From Vibrio proteolyticus NBRC 13287 (GTDB lineage Bacteria; Pseudomonadota; Gammaproteobacteria; Enterobacterales; Vibrionaceae), in assembly GCF_000467125.1 (NCBI RefSeq), contig NZ_BATJ01000002.1, positions 124,001-188,000 of the forward strand: a stretch of DNA of 64,000 nt, written 5' to 3'. Every line of letters begins with the position of its first letter. Position 1 is the stretch's first letter. A program made the translations under genes and the position numbers. Under the pieces are notes generated by a model. The model did not search any database and was not told where the DNA came from. It worked only from the letters and a program-made list of their open reading frames with translations. Shown here one piece after another: positions 22,991 to 32,290 of this stretch.

Positions 22991-25264
22991 ATGCAATACC
23001 AGATTTTGACCGTCGGTAACCCTAATAGCGGTAAAACCACTCTGTTCAATGGTCTGACTGGCGCAAAGCAGCAAGTCGGTAACTGGGCGGGTGTGACTGT
23101 CGAAAAGAAAACCGGACGCTACAGCCATTCGGGTGATGATTTTTTGTTAACTGACTTGCCAGGTATTTACGCGCTCGACAGCGGCAATGATGGTAACAGC
23201 ATTGATGAGTCGATTGCCTCACGTGCGGTATTGACCCATCCGGCAGATCTGATCATCAATGTGGTGGACGCGACCTGCCTCGAGCGCAGTTTATACATGA
23301 CACTTCAGCTTCGTGAGTTGGGCCGCCCGATGGTGGTGGTACTGAATAAGATGGACGCGCTGAAGCGTGAGCGACAGGTCATTGATATTAAAGCGCTGGA
23401 GAAAGTTCTGGGCTGTCCGGTGTTCTCTTTGTCTGCCAACAACAAGGGGCAGGTGTTGCGGTTTAAAGAGAAACTGCATAAAACTCTGGTGCAGGGAGTG
23501 GCCCTCAAAGAGCTGACGCTGAGTTACGCTGAGACGTTTGAGCGTGCTATCGCACAGGTTGCCCCACTGTTTGAAGAGCAGACGGTTGCTGCCAGAGCAC
23601 TGGCGGTGCGCGCGCTGGAAAACGACCGGTTAGTGATTAATCCTCTCCCCCAGCCGGAGCGTGAGCGGATTCAAGCGGCTCAGTTGGCGACGGAACTTGA
23701 TATCGATCTCCACGTTGCCGATACCAAATACACCTTTTTACATGAGCAGTGTAAGCGGGTACGCCGCAGCGAAGGAAAGCTGAGCCACAGTTTCACCGAG
23801 AAAGCGGATCGGATCATTCTCAACAAATGGATCGGTGTGCCGTTCTTTTTTGTGGTTATGTATCTGATGTTCATGTTCTCGATCAATATCGGTAGTGCTT
23901 TTATCGACTTTTTCGATATTGGTGTCGGTGCCTTGTTGGTGGATGGTGGGCATCACTTGCTCGACGGGCATCTACCGGTGTGGTTGGTTACATTGATCGC
24001 TGACGGTGTCGGTGGGGGGATTCAAACGGTGGCAACCTTCATCCCAGTCATCGCCTGTCTGTACCTGTTCCTGGCGATTCTGGAGAGCTCCGGCTACATG
24101 TCCCGTGCCGCATTTGTACTGGACAAGGTTATGCAGAAAATAGGCCTGCCGGGCAAAGCTTTCGTCCCTTTGGTCCTCGGGTTTGGGTGCAACGTGCCAG
24201 CGATCATGGCAACCCGGACTCTCGATCAGGAGCGCGAACGTAAGTTGGCGGCGTCGATGGCTCCCTTCATGTCGTGTGGCGCACGTTTGCCTGTGTACGC
24301 GCTGTTTGCTGCGGCTTTTTTCCCACAAAGTGGTCAGAACATCGTGTTTGCCCTTTATCTGCTGGGGATTGCGGCGGCGGTGTTGACTGGCTGGGTTCTG
24401 AAAAAAACGCTTTATCCGGGGGACAGTGACAGTTTGTTGATGGAAATGCCAGATTACGAACTGCCGACTATGCAGAATGTGATGATCAAAACCTGGCAAA
24501 AACTGAAGCGGTTTGTTCTGGGGGCCGGCAAAACCATTGTGGTGGTAGTGACAATCCTCAGCTTCCTCAACTCTGTGGGTACCGATGGCAGTTTTGGCAA
24601 CCAGGACAGTGAAAATTCAATGCTGTCTAAAGCTGCTCAGGTGGTCACGCCTGTTTTTGCTCCAATAGGGGTCAACCATGACAACTGGCCAGCGACTGTC
24701 GGGATCATTACTGGTATTTTCGCCAAAGAAGCGGTCGTGGGAACACTGAACAACCTTTACAGCGCGCCGACAGATGAGGACGCTGAGTTCGATTTGGCTG
24801 CCAGCCTCAAAGAGGCGGCATGGTCGATTCCACAAAATCTGAGCGACCTGAGCTTCAGTGATCCGCTGGGTATTGAAGTTGGCGATTTGAGTGACAGTCA
24901 GAGTGTGGCACAGGATCAGGAAGTGGATGCGTCCATCTTCGGCAATCTTAAAGCGCACTTTGCCAGTGGTCATGCCGCGTTTGCGTATTTGATTTTCATT
25001 TTGCTTTACACGCCTTGTGTTGCGGCGATGGGGGCATACGTTCGTGAGTTTGGTCACAAGTATGCCCGCTTTATTGCCGTCTGGACCATGGGGTTGGCCT
25101 ACGCTGGGGCGACCTTGTACTACCAGGCCTCAATGCTCACCGAAACACCGATGCAAAGTACCATTTGGATTACCATTGTTATCGGCGGCAGTGCATTGGT
25201 GTATGTCAGCCTGAAACGCCAAGGGCGTTCGCAGCAGGCGTTGACTGAGGTGCCTGTAGCATGA
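22991..25264 (+). CDS. feoB: Ferrous iron transporter FeoB
   Basis: FeoB is the inner-membrane Fe2+ importer with an N-terminal G domain. The chosen ATG at 22991 gives a 757-residue protein starting MQYQILTVGNPNSGKTT, with the G1 loop at 9-16. The frame extends 8 codons upstream into feoA, but that is not family-like. G3 (DLPG) and G4 (NKMD) are present. The membrane domain has two Gate motifs, including PLVLGFGCNVPAIMATR. A hydrophilic insertion (about 595-650) precedes the last TM helices. Confidence 0.96.
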   Translation: MQYQILTVGNPNSGKTTLFNGLTGAKQQVGNWAGVTVEKKTGRYSHSGDDFLLTDLPGIYALDSGNDGNSIDESIASRAVLTHPADLIINVVDATCLERSLYMTLQLRELGRPMVVVLNKMDALKRERQVIDIKALEKVLGCPVFSLSANNKGQVLRFKEKLHKTLVQGVALKELTLSYAETFERAIAQVAPLFEEQTVAARALAVRALENDRLVINPLPQPERERIQAAQLATELDIDLHVADTKYTFLHEQCKRVRRSEGKLSHSFTEKADRIILNKWIGVPFFFVVMYLMFMFSINIGSAFIDFFDIGVGALLVDGGHHLLDGHLPVWLVTLIADGVGGGIQTVATFIPVIACLYLFLAILESSGYMSRAAFVLDKVMQKIGLPGKAFVPLVLGFGCNVPAIMATRTLDQERERKLAASMAPFMSCGARLPVYALFAAAFFPQSGQNIVFALYLLGIAAAVLTGWVLKKTLYPGDSDSLLMEMPDYELPTMQNVMIKTWQKLKRFVLGAGKTIVVVVTILSFLNSVGTDGSFGNQDSENSMLSKAAQVVTPVFAPIGVNHDNWPATVGIITGIFAKEAVVGTLNNLYSAPTDEDAEFDLAASLKEAAWSIPQNLSDLSFSDPLGIEVGDLSDSQSVAQDQEVDASIFGNLKAHFASGHAAFAYLIFILLYTPCVAAMGAYVREFGHKYARFIAVWTMGLAYAGATLYYQASMLTETPMQSTIWITIVIGGSALVYVSLKRQGRSQQALTEVPVA

Positions 25265-25491
25265 TTTTGTCTGAGCTGAAGCGGTACATCGAACAGCAGG
25301 GTAGTGCATCGCGCAAAGAACTGGCCAAGCGTTTTGCGCTCAGCGAAGATGGTGTGGATGCCATGTTGACGGTCTGGATACGTAAGGGGATCATTTCACG
25401 CACGATCGATACGAATCGTGCGGAGCATGTTACCCGGGTCCGTTACTCGGTGAATCGACCAGACGGTTTATCTTTGACGGTCAAACTGTAA
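25261..25491 (+). CDS. feoC: FeoC-like winged-helix protein
   Basis: FeoC is the small third component of the enteric and vibrio Feo system. In V. cholerae it is needed for FeoB function and contacts its cytoplasmic domain. The 76-residue protein has a winged-helix core (SRKELAKRFALSEDGVDAML, then WIRKGIISR). It contains no cysteine, so it cannot bind the Fe-S cluster proposed for enteric FeoC. Its ATG overlaps the feoB stop (ATGA). Confidence 0.9.
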   Translation: MILSELKRYIEQQGSASRKELAKRFALSEDGVDAMLTVWIRKGIISRTIDTNRAEHVTRVRYSVNRPDGLSLTVKL

Positions 25492-25495
25492 TCCA

Positions 25496-25530
25496 ATAAA
25501 AAACGCTCCTCAACCGGAGCGTTTTTTATT
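25496..25530. terminator. Bidirectional terminator between feoC and the HIT gene
   Basis: A 12-bp stem AAAAAACGCTCC / GGAGCGTTTTTT (25498-25509 with 25516-25527) with a 6-nt loop. The A- and T-runs serve both converging genes. Confidence 0.92.
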
Positions 25531-25543
25531 GATGATGCGTGGA

Positions 25544-25972
25544 TTACGCTTTGCTGAACATGGAGCTGAGTGACAACACGTTCTGGATTCGGATCAGCAT
25601 CGCCTGTTGCTCTGCTTCGTCACGAAACTCAGCCTGGGTGTTACCCCATAGCGGTCCAGGCCAGGCGATGTCGTTTTTAAAGCGCGCAATATGGTGGATG
25701 TGCAGTTGAGGCACCATATTCCCAAGGGCACCTAAGTTGAGTTTGTCCGGCTGGAAAATCGCTTCGAGCGCCTGGCTGACGGCCTGTGATTCAAGCAAAA
25801 ACTGGTGTTGCTCTTGCATTGGAAGGTGGTGAAGTTCTTTTAACTGAGCGCGTTTAGGCACCAAAATAACCCAGGGTACTGCGCTGTCTTTGTGCAGCAG
25901 CGCCACGCAGAGAGGAAAATGGCCGATCACGGTCGTATCGTTGGCTAACTGGGGATGAAGTTCGAAACTCAT
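25544..25972 (-). CDS. HIT family protein
   Basis: A 142-residue histidine-triad hydrolase. The family cleaves nucleotide phosphoramidates or dinucleoside polyphosphates using the HxHxH motif, seen here as QLHIHHIAR (about 89-97). Other family segments include VILVPKRAQLKELHHL and NLGALGNMVPQLH. It is encoded just downstream of argS on the same strand, but the argS terminator lies between, so it probably has its own promoter. The substrate is unknown. Confidence 0.9.
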   Translation of the reverse strand: MSFELHPQLANDTTVIGHFPLCVALLHKDSAVPWVILVPKRAQLKELHHLPMQEQHQFLLESQAVSQALEAIFQPDKLNLGALGNMVPQLHIHHIARFKNDIAWPGPLWGNTQAEFRDEAEQQAMLIRIQNVLSLSSMFSKA

Positions 25973-25994
25973 GCTTAAGGTTCCTTACGGTTAG

Positions 25995-26028
25995 ATAAAA
26001 GAAAGGTTGGCTTATACTGCCAACCTTT
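25995..26028 (-). terminator. Intrinsic terminator of argS
   Basis: A 10-bp stem (26002-26011 with 26019-26028) followed on the minus strand by TCTTTTA. It lies 27 nt after the argS stop. Confidence 0.8.
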
Positions 26029-26054
26029 GTCTTATTGGTATTGCGGTGATCGGA

Positions 26055-27788
26055 TTACATACGATCCAGCGTATTGATGCCCAGCAGTGCCAGACCTTGC
26101 TTGATGGTCTTCGCTGTCAGTGCCGCTAGTTTCAGACGGCTCTGCTTCACGCTCTCATCTTCGGCACTCAGGATCGGGCAGGCTTCGTAGAAGCTTGAGA
26201 ACTGACCAGCCAGTTCAAACAGGTAGCTACACATAATGTGTGGCTGACCTTCACGAGCAACGGATTGAACCGCTTCTTCAAACTGAAGCAACTTCGCGAT
26301 CAGCGCTTTTTCTTTCTCTTCACTGATGGTGATGTCGCCCTGCAGATCATCCATGGCAATGCCGGCTTTGGCAAAAATAGACGCCACGCGAGTGTAAGCA
26401 TACTGCATGTATGGGGCAGTGTTGCCTTCAAATGCCAGCATGTGATCCCAATCGAAAATGTAGTCGGTGGTGCGGTGTTTCGAGAGATCCGCGTATTTGA
26501 CTGCTGCCATAGCCACCGTGGTCGCAATGTTGTTTTTCTCTTCCGCATCTAGATCCGGATTTTTGCTTTCGATCAGCTTGATGGCACGCTCTTGGGCTTC
26601 ATCTAGCAGATCCGCCAAACGGACGGTGCCGCCAGCACGCGTTTTGAAAGGACGGCCGTCTTTACCCAGCATCATACCGAATGCATGGTGTTCCAGTGTG
26701 ACTTCATCAGGCACGTAACCCGCTTTACGAACGATAGTCCATGCTTGCATCAGGTGCTGATGCTGACGTGAGTCAATGAAGTACAACACGCGGTCAGCGC
26801 CCAGCGTTTCGTAGCGGTATTTCGCACAGGCGATGTCGGTGGTGGTGTAAAGGAAACCTCCGTCGCGCTTCTGGATGATCACACCCATTGGCTCGCCGTC
26901 TTTGTTTTTGTATTCGTCTAGGAACACGACTTGCGCGCCGTCGTCTTCTTGTGCCAGGCCTTTTTCTTTCAGGTCGGCAACGATACCTGGCAGCATGTCG
27001 TTGTACATGCTTTCGCCCATCACGTTGGCACGAGTCAGAGAAACGTTCAGACGGTCGTAGTTACGCTGGTTTTGTTCCATGGTGACATCAACCAGCTTTT
27101 TCCACATTTCTGCACAGTACGCATCGCCACTTTGCAGTTTGACTACGTAATTACGTGCTTTGGCGGCAAAGGCTTCGTCTTCGTCATACAATTTCTTCGA
27201 TTCACGGTAGAAGCCTTCCAGATCCGCCAGTTCCATCGAAACTTCGCCCGATTCCTGTTGCACACGTTCAAGGTTCGCGATCAACATACCGAACTGTGTG
27301 CCCCAGTCACCGATGTGGTTGGCACGAATGACTTTGTGGCCCAAAAACTCAAGGGTACGAACAACCGCATCACCGATGATGGTTGAGCGCAGGTGACCCA
27401 CGTGCATTTCTTTTGCAACGTTTGGCGCTGAGTAGTCCGCAACGATGGTTTTTTGTGCTTCTTTGGTGACACCAAGACGGCTGTCTGCCAGAGCGGCGTC
27501 CGCTTGCTTAGCCAGAAACTCTTCGCTGAGGAAAATGTTGATAAAACCAGGGCCGGCGATTTCTGTTTTGCTGGCAATGCCGTCCAGATCCAGAACATCC
27601 AGTACTTTCTGTGCAAATTCTCGCGGGTTTGTGCCTAGCTTCTTCGCCACGCCCATCACGCCATTTGCCTGATAGTCACCGAATTGTGGCTTTGCTGATT
27701 GACGCACTGCTGCAGGACTGCCTGCCGGTGCACCAGCGGCTTCCAGAGCCTGAGATACTTTGTCATTAATAAGTGCTTGGATATTCAC
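26055..27788 (-). CDS. argS: Arginyl-tRNA synthetase (ArgS)
   Basis: ArgS is a class I synthetase charging tRNA-Arg. It has the N-terminal Add-1 domain, the HIGH-like motif HVGHLRST (about 130-137), the late catalytic segment [23 protein letters not shown] (shown in pieces: [12 protein letters not shown], then [11 protein letters not shown]), and the C-terminal DALR anticodon-binding domain. I chose the GTG at 27786-27788, which gives 577 residues and has AAGGA 5-8 nt upstream. The frame continues five codons to a TTG. It is divergent from yecM, as the argS-yecM neighbourhood is in E. coli. Confidence 0.95.
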   Translation of the reverse strand: MNIQALINDKVSQALEAAGAPAGSPAAVRQSAKPQFGDYQANGVMGVAKKLGTNPREFAQKVLDVLDLDGIASKTEIAGPGFINIFLSEEFLAKQADAALADSRLGVTKEAQKTIVADYSAPNVAKEMHVGHLRSTIIGDAVVRTLEFLGHKVIRANHIGDWGTQFGMLIANLERVQQESGEVSMELADLEGFYRESKKLYDEDEAFAAKARNYVVKLQSGDAYCAEMWKKLVDVTMEQNQRNYDRLNVSLTRANVMGESMYNDMLPGIVADLKEKGLAQEDDGAQVVFLDEYKNKDGEPMGVIIQKRDGGFLYTTTDIACAKYRYETLGADRVLYFIDSRQHQHLMQAWTIVRKAGYVPDEVTLEHHAFGMMLGKDGRPFKTRAGGTVRLADLLDEAQERAIKLIESKNPDLDAEEKNNIATTVAMAAVKYADLSKHRTTDYIFDWDHMLAFEGNTAPYMQYAYTRVASIFAKAGIAMDDLQGDITISEEKEKALIAKLLQFEEAVQSVAREGQPHIMCSYLFELAGQFSSFYEACPILSAEDESVKQSRLKLAALTAKTIKQGLALLGINTLDRM

Positions 27789-27995
27789 ACGCGCTTCCTT
27801 CAATTCTTGGGAATTGGTTGGTATGCATTTTATTCACCGAAGTTGGCTGAATGCATATCTCAATAAAGTTCATAATTTGGCGCACATGATACCAAGATTA
27901 TTGCGCCTCTTATAGAGAGTGAAATGGGAATTTTTCTACTTTTCAGCGATAACTTGATAGTATTGCGGCAAAATCAATATTTTGGACGGTAGAAA

Positions 27996-28595
27996 ATGTC
28001 AGATTTACTGTTGGAAGCAGAGTTGATGCCTGAACAAATGAAGGCGAGCCTTGAAAGTTTTATGCATAAAATTCAGCATCTAAGCGATATTTTGCATATA
28101 GATTTGAGCCCATTTCAGGCGGACCATATTGCTCTGCGTATCAACCACACTGAACTTGCTAAACTGGCGCATCAGGAGTGGCAAAAAGAGGGGAAAGTTA
28201 TCTCTCAGGCTAAGATTAATGGCCGTCCGATCATCGTGATTGAATTTACTGCGCCACTGCAGGCGAAAAACTGGTCATTTGAGTGTCTGGAACTGCCATA
28301 TCCGGCCCCGGGGAAAATCTACCCTCAACAAAGCTGGGAGCATGTCGAGTTTGTGATTCCGTCCGATGCGCACACTGCGGAACAATACCTGGCCGATATC
28401 CAAAGCCAGTTTCCCCAATTGGCGGCACAATGGCCGCACTTGAGTGAGCATGGCATCAAAGTTAAGTTGTCCAGCCCAAAAGGCGACGGCGAACGTCTCA
28501 ACAACCCGACCGTCGCGTTTAAGTGGAACGGCGTGTGCATCAAACTCCACCCGCACTCACTGAAAGCGATAGTGGCCTCAGAGCAAGAGGTTTAA
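27996..28595 (+). CDS. yecM: YecM/VOC-fold family protein
   Basis: A 199-residue protein of the YecM family, whose fold resembles vicinal-oxygen-chelate metalloenzymes. Its function is not established. Conserved features include FQADHIALRINH, SFECLELPYP, SWEHVEFVIP and CIKLHPHSL. The two His/Glu-containing strands fit a metal site. E. coli yecM also neighbours argS. The stop overlaps the converging M16 peptidase stop by 4 nt, so there is no room for a terminator. Confidence 0.85.
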   Translation: MSDLLLEAELMPEQMKASLESFMHKIQHLSDILHIDLSPFQADHIALRINHTELAKLAHQEWQKEGKVISQAKINGRPIIVIEFTAPLQAKNWSFECLELPYPAPGKIYPQQSWEHVEFVIPSDAHTAEQYLADIQSQFPQLAAQWPHLSEHGIKVKLSSPKGDGERLNNPTVAFKWNGVCIKLHPHSLKAIVASEQEV

Positions 28596-31369
28596 CCCAG
28601 TTCGACGTCTTTCGGTCTGAGCTGAAATTCTTCGATTGAGCCGATTTCCTGCCCCACAACCAGAGGGGCAGATTCACTGTGTGCATTGCCTTGGGTATGC
28701 ATGATCAGACGATTCGCTGTGCGTGGTTTCAGCTCGTTGACCACAAAACGGATCATGTCGCTGCGACTCAGTTCTTTTAACTCATCCAATACTTTTTCAC
28801 GCTGATCAAAGCCGCGATCTTTATTGCCGATCGCCACCCATAGCCGCTGAGCCCGGCCACGTAAAGTGGTGTCCGGTGTGGCGATTTGATTCCATAATCC
28901 GCGTTTACTGCTGTGCCATTGGTAGTCATTCAACTCCAGCAACACCATATAAAATGCATTGAGAAATTCATCCATGGCTTTTAACAACTCAGCCGGAGCG
29001 GCATTGGGCGACTGAACGTACAGCACGATCCCCGGATGACGGTTGAGTGGCATATTGCCGGTGCCGACCATGTAGCCGAGCTGCTGTTTGGTCCGGATTT
29101 CATGGAAGAAGGTGGCCGACATCAGATGATTGGCCAGCGAATAGAGCGCGATGCTATGCGGATCGGTGGTGTCACACTGATAGTAGAGTACGATGGCGGA
29201 ATCTTCCTGATCGCACAGCACTTCTTTTTGATATGTTCCGGTATCGCCCAACATCACCAGAGGGCGCAGAGCTTCCTGATAACGCTGGTTTTTGACTCGT
29301 AAAGCGTCTTTGAGGGTTTCTCCCAGCGCCAGAGCTTCCTGCTGGCGCCAGTCACCGTAAACGAACATCTCGACATGCAGATTTGCGAGAATGGAATCGA
29401 CGAACGCTGGTAACTCGTCCACTTCGATGGTTTCCAGCTCATCCACCAGCACCGCGTACGGTGGGTTATTAGGCTGGAGGATACCAGTCATGGCATTAAA
29501 TAGCTGGGATATGGGACGATCTTGGGCGGAGTTACGCCAGTTGCGCAGCAACTGTTGTTTTATCGACTGGTAACGCTGGTGGCTGAATTCACGCTTGGCA
29601 AAGCGCTCTAAAATCATTTGCAGTAGCTGGGGCTGCTTTTCGCTGAAGCCGGAAATGGTCAGCGTCACGCCGCCTTGGTGGGCGTACATGTTATAGCCCA
29701 TCCCCGCGATTTCTGCCTGATACGTCTCTTTCGCTAACGAGTCGAGGAACATTTCCACACACAAGCGTGTCATCACAATGTTGCGCGCAGTGGCCACGGC
29801 GGTAGGGCTATCGATGGCCACATACACGACGCCTTTGGGTACCCGGAAGGTCGCATCCTGAAGATGCCAGAGACGAAAGCCATCCTGCTCTTCAATGATG
29901 CTTGGTACCGACTGTTCGCCATCGAGAGGTTTGGGGTCGAGATCGTAGCAAATAAACGGGTTTTTCGGGGGCAGCGCCAAGTCGAGTTGAGTCTGAGCGG
30001 CGTGATAGCGCTGTAACTGTACTGCAGTGAGGGAGCGGACGGAATACGGCGTAAAATACCACTCTGCATATTGATCGCATGCTAAGCCCTTGGTTACCAG
30101 GGTGACGCGTAAGTTTTCTGGCGAGAAGTAGCTCGCCAGTTCGCGCAGAACTTCCGGCTGATAACCGGCCATCATGTAATCGCCGTAGATGGTGTCGTCA
30201 GCGGCGTAGTGTTGCATGTTGATCACAAGGTGGCTGGCCAGATCCAGAGGGCGAGTGGGCTCCTGAAAACGAAAAGCCGATTCCAGCACGGCTTGTTTCT
30301 CCCGATAACGCCATTCGTCAAAGCCCTGTTCTTTGATCAGTGCAATGTAAGCAAACACAGCTTCGATGATCTCGTCAGTATGCTGGAGCCCTGATGGGGT
30401 CAGCGCGCAACTGACATTGAATTCCCGGTAATTGCTGCCACTGGCTCCGCCACCAGCGGACAGCGCATTGATCCAGCCTTCGTTTTTCAGCGCCAGCATC
30501 AGGCTGCCTTCGCCTTCATAGCCGAGTAAATGTGCGAAGTAGGACAGGGGCTTGGTCTGATAATACTTATCCATGCCCGGGAAAGTGAAGGTGAGCACCA
30601 ACTTACGCAGGTCTTTAAGTGGCTCAACGTTAATCCACAAGCGGTTTTGCTTATTTTTTAGGTAGGGCTGCTCAATCTGTTTGCTCTTTAGCTGGTTGTT
30701 AGCGATGGCGCAGAACTTCTCTTCTGCCCAGTGTTGTAGTTCATCAAGAGACTGCGGGCCTACCAGCGTGAGGGTCATCAGGTCAGCCGAATATTGACGG
30801 GCGTGGAAGCTGACGACTTCCTGGCGAATCGATTTCCCATTGCGGTCATTCAGAGTTTCGAGGTTGCCCACCGAGAATTTGCTGAACGGATGGTCCGGAT
30901 TGATGGTGGCCTTTTGCACTTGGTAAAGACGACGAGAGTCATCGTTCAACTTTAATTTGTATTCAGAGTCAACTGCCTGACGCTCTTTGTCGAGGGCTTC
31001 TTCGTTAAACAGCGGCGCGCTGAAAAACTGAGCAAAGCGATCCAGCCCTTTTTCGAAACCATTGGGTGTTATATCGAAAAAAAAGCACGTATGTTCAGTA
31101 CCGGTCCAGGCGTTATTGCTACCACCGTGCTGGCTGATATAGCTTTGAAATTCGCCTACTTTGGGGTATTTTTCCGTGCCCAGAAACAGCATATGCTCCA
31201 GATAATGAGCCAGACCTTGCCGATCTGAGGGATCATCAAAATGGCCAACATTTACGGCCAGTGCAGCGGCAGACTTTTGTGCGTGTACGTCTTGGATCAC
31301 AAGCACTCTTAGGCCATTCGCCAGAGTTAGGTAGCGATATTGATTGTTATCGTTGGGGCTAAGATGCAC
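28592..31369 (-). CDS. M16 insulinase/pitrilysin family zinc peptidase
   Basis: A zinc peptidase of the pitrilysin/insulysin type. The inverted zinc motif HYLEH (His55, Glu58, His59 from the chosen start) is followed by the distal Glu segment. Four M16 half-domains cover the protein. No signal peptide is visible, unlike periplasmic E. coli pitrilysin, so it is probably cytoplasmic. I chose the GTG at 31367-31369 (925 residues, GGAG about 7 nt upstream, protein beginning HLSPNDNNQ). An in-frame ATG at 31391-31393 lacks a ribosome-binding site. Substrate unknown. Confidence 0.88.
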   Translation of the reverse strand: MHLSPNDNNQYRYLTLANGLRVLVIQDVHAQKSAAALAVNVGHFDDPSDRQGLAHYLEHMLFLGTEKYPKVGEFQSYISQHGGSNNAWTGTEHTCFFFDITPNGFEKGLDRFAQFFSAPLFNEEALDKERQAVDSEYKLKLNDDSRRLYQVQKATINPDHPFSKFSVGNLETLNDRNGKSIRQEVVSFHARQYSADLMTLTLVGPQSLDELQHWAEEKFCAIANNQLKSKQIEQPYLKNKQNRLWINVEPLKDLRKLVLTFTFPGMDKYYQTKPLSYFAHLLGYEGEGSLMLALKNEGWINALSAGGGASGSNYREFNVSCALTPSGLQHTDEIIEAVFAYIALIKEQGFDEWRYREKQAVLESAFRFQEPTRPLDLASHLVINMQHYAADDTIYGDYMMAGYQPEVLRELASYFSPENLRVTLVTKGLACDQYAEWYFTPYSVRSLTAVQLQRYHAAQTQLDLALPPKNPFICYDLDPKPLDGEQSVPSIIEEQDGFRLWHLQDATFRVPKGVVYVAIDSPTAVATARNIVMTRLCVEMFLDSLAKETYQAEIAGMGYNMYAHQGGVTLTISGFSEKQPQLLQMILERFAKREFSHQRYQSIKQQLLRNWRNSAQDRPISQLFNAMTGILQPNNPPYAVLVDELETIEVDELPAFVDSILANLHVEMFVYGDWRQQEALALGETLKDALRVKNQRYQEALRPLVMLGDTGTYQKEVLCDQEDSAIVLYYQCDTTDPHSIALYSLANHLMSATFFHEIRTKQQLGYMVGTGNMPLNRHPGIVLYVQSPNAAPAELLKAMDEFLNAFYMVLLELNDYQWHSSKRGLWNQIATPDTTLRGRAQRLWVAIGNKDRGFDQREKVLDELKELSRSDMIRFVVNELKPRTANRLIMHTQGNAHSESAPLVVGQEIGSIEEFQLRPKDVELG

Positions 31370-31529
31370 AGGTGCTCTCCAGAGTTGAAGCATTTAAGTA
31401 AGTATGACCCTGAATAAGTGTGCTGCAAACACTTGGTCAGAGAAAGTGGAGCACTTTTGGATTATTTATGCTTTGTCTGTGCTCTGTTTAAAAGATTGTT
31501 AAGAAAGTCGAAGTCTTTGGCAAGGCACT

Positions 31530-31538
31530 TGATATAAT
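31530..31538 (+). promoter_or_regulatory. Extended -10 promoter of sixA
   Basis: TGATATAAT is a perfect extended -10 (TGN plus TATAAT). The -35 is poor, as is normal for this class. The predicted leader to the sixA GTG is about 80 nt. Confidence 0.6.
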
Positions 31539-31624
31539 TATTTTTATAAGCGGCCAGTTAAGCCGTGAATGATAACAAATAACGCACAGTGCTGACTGCC
31601 TGTTGATAGTAGTAGGAATTGAGA

Positions 31625-32089
31625 GTGAAAATCTTCATTATGCGCCACGGCGAAGCAGAACATTTTGCCGCCAGTGACGCAGAAAGAGCGTTGACCACGC
31701 GCGGCATAAGCGAATCGGTCGCGGTAGCCAGAGCCTGCAATGAGCAGGGCATCACCGAGTTTGATAAGGTACTGATCAGTCCATATTTGCGCGCTCAGCA
31801 AACCTGGCAGCAAATTCAGCCGATGTTTAAAACGTCTGCCATTAGCACCAGTGAAGACATCACGCCATATGGTCAGTCGGATCTGGTCTTTGACTACTTG
31901 TGCGCTCTGATCGAAGTGGAGCAGCCGCAATCGGTGTTGCTGGTTTCTCATTTGCCGTTGGTCGGCTATCTGACGTCAGAATTCATTACCGATATGGCGC
32001 CGCCAATGTTCCCGACCTCAGGGTTGGTGTGCATAGAGTTTGATCCACAGTCACGCAAAAGCGAGCTGTTGTGGCATATCCATCCCTAA
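31625..32089 (+). CDS. sixA: Phosphohistidine phosphatase SixA
   Basis: SixA removes phosphate from phosphohistidine. E. coli studies linked it to the ArcB HPt domain and to the nitrogen PTS. The 154-residue protein has the histidine phosphatase motif MRHGEAEH near the N-terminus, the second active-site segment LISPYLRAQQTW, and VSHLPLVG. The start is the GTG at 31625, with AGGA 7 nt upstream; the nearer TTG at 31619 has no space for a ribosome-binding site. It is alone between the M16 peptidase and flhA. Confidence 0.92.
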   Translation: MKIFIMRHGEAEHFAASDAERALTTRGISESVAVARACNEQGITEFDKVLISPYLRAQQTWQQIQPMFKTSAISTSEDITPYGQSDLVFDYLCALIEVEQPQSVLLVSHLPLVGYLTSEFITDMAPPMFPTSGLVCIEFDPQSRKSELLWHIHP

Positions 32090-32095
32090 TGGGGA

Positions 32096-32138
32096 CGGCC
32101 GGTGTGTATAGCGAGCGGCGGTTGCCGTGAACCGGCCG
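32096..32138. other. GC-rich nested hairpin after sixA
   Basis: An 8-bp perfect outer stem (32096-32103 with 32131-32138) encloses a 4-bp inner stem (32116-32119 with 32124-32127). No T-run follows, so it is not a standard terminator. It may protect the sixA 3' end. Confidence 0.45.
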
Positions 32139-32223
32139 ATCGACAACCCGTTCACGCTCTGTTGTCAGTCAAAAACGCAACGCGACTGAACGTGCGATAT
32201 TGACAGTAATTTGACATAAATGC

Positions 32224-32239
32224 TGGACTGAATTTTGCA
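32224..32239 (+). promoter_or_regulatory. Sigma-54 promoter of the flhA operon
   Basis: TGGACTGAATTTTGCA has the invariant GG-N10-GC of -24/-12 promoters and the TTGCA element. It is 52 bp before flhA. In vibrios RpoN with FlrA/FlrC drives the middle flagellar genes, including flhA-flhF-flhG-fliA, which supports the call. Confidence 0.8.
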
Positions 32240-32290
32240 TCAGGCAGCTAACTGCTTAATCAAAATGCAAAAATTAAGACACCCGAATCT

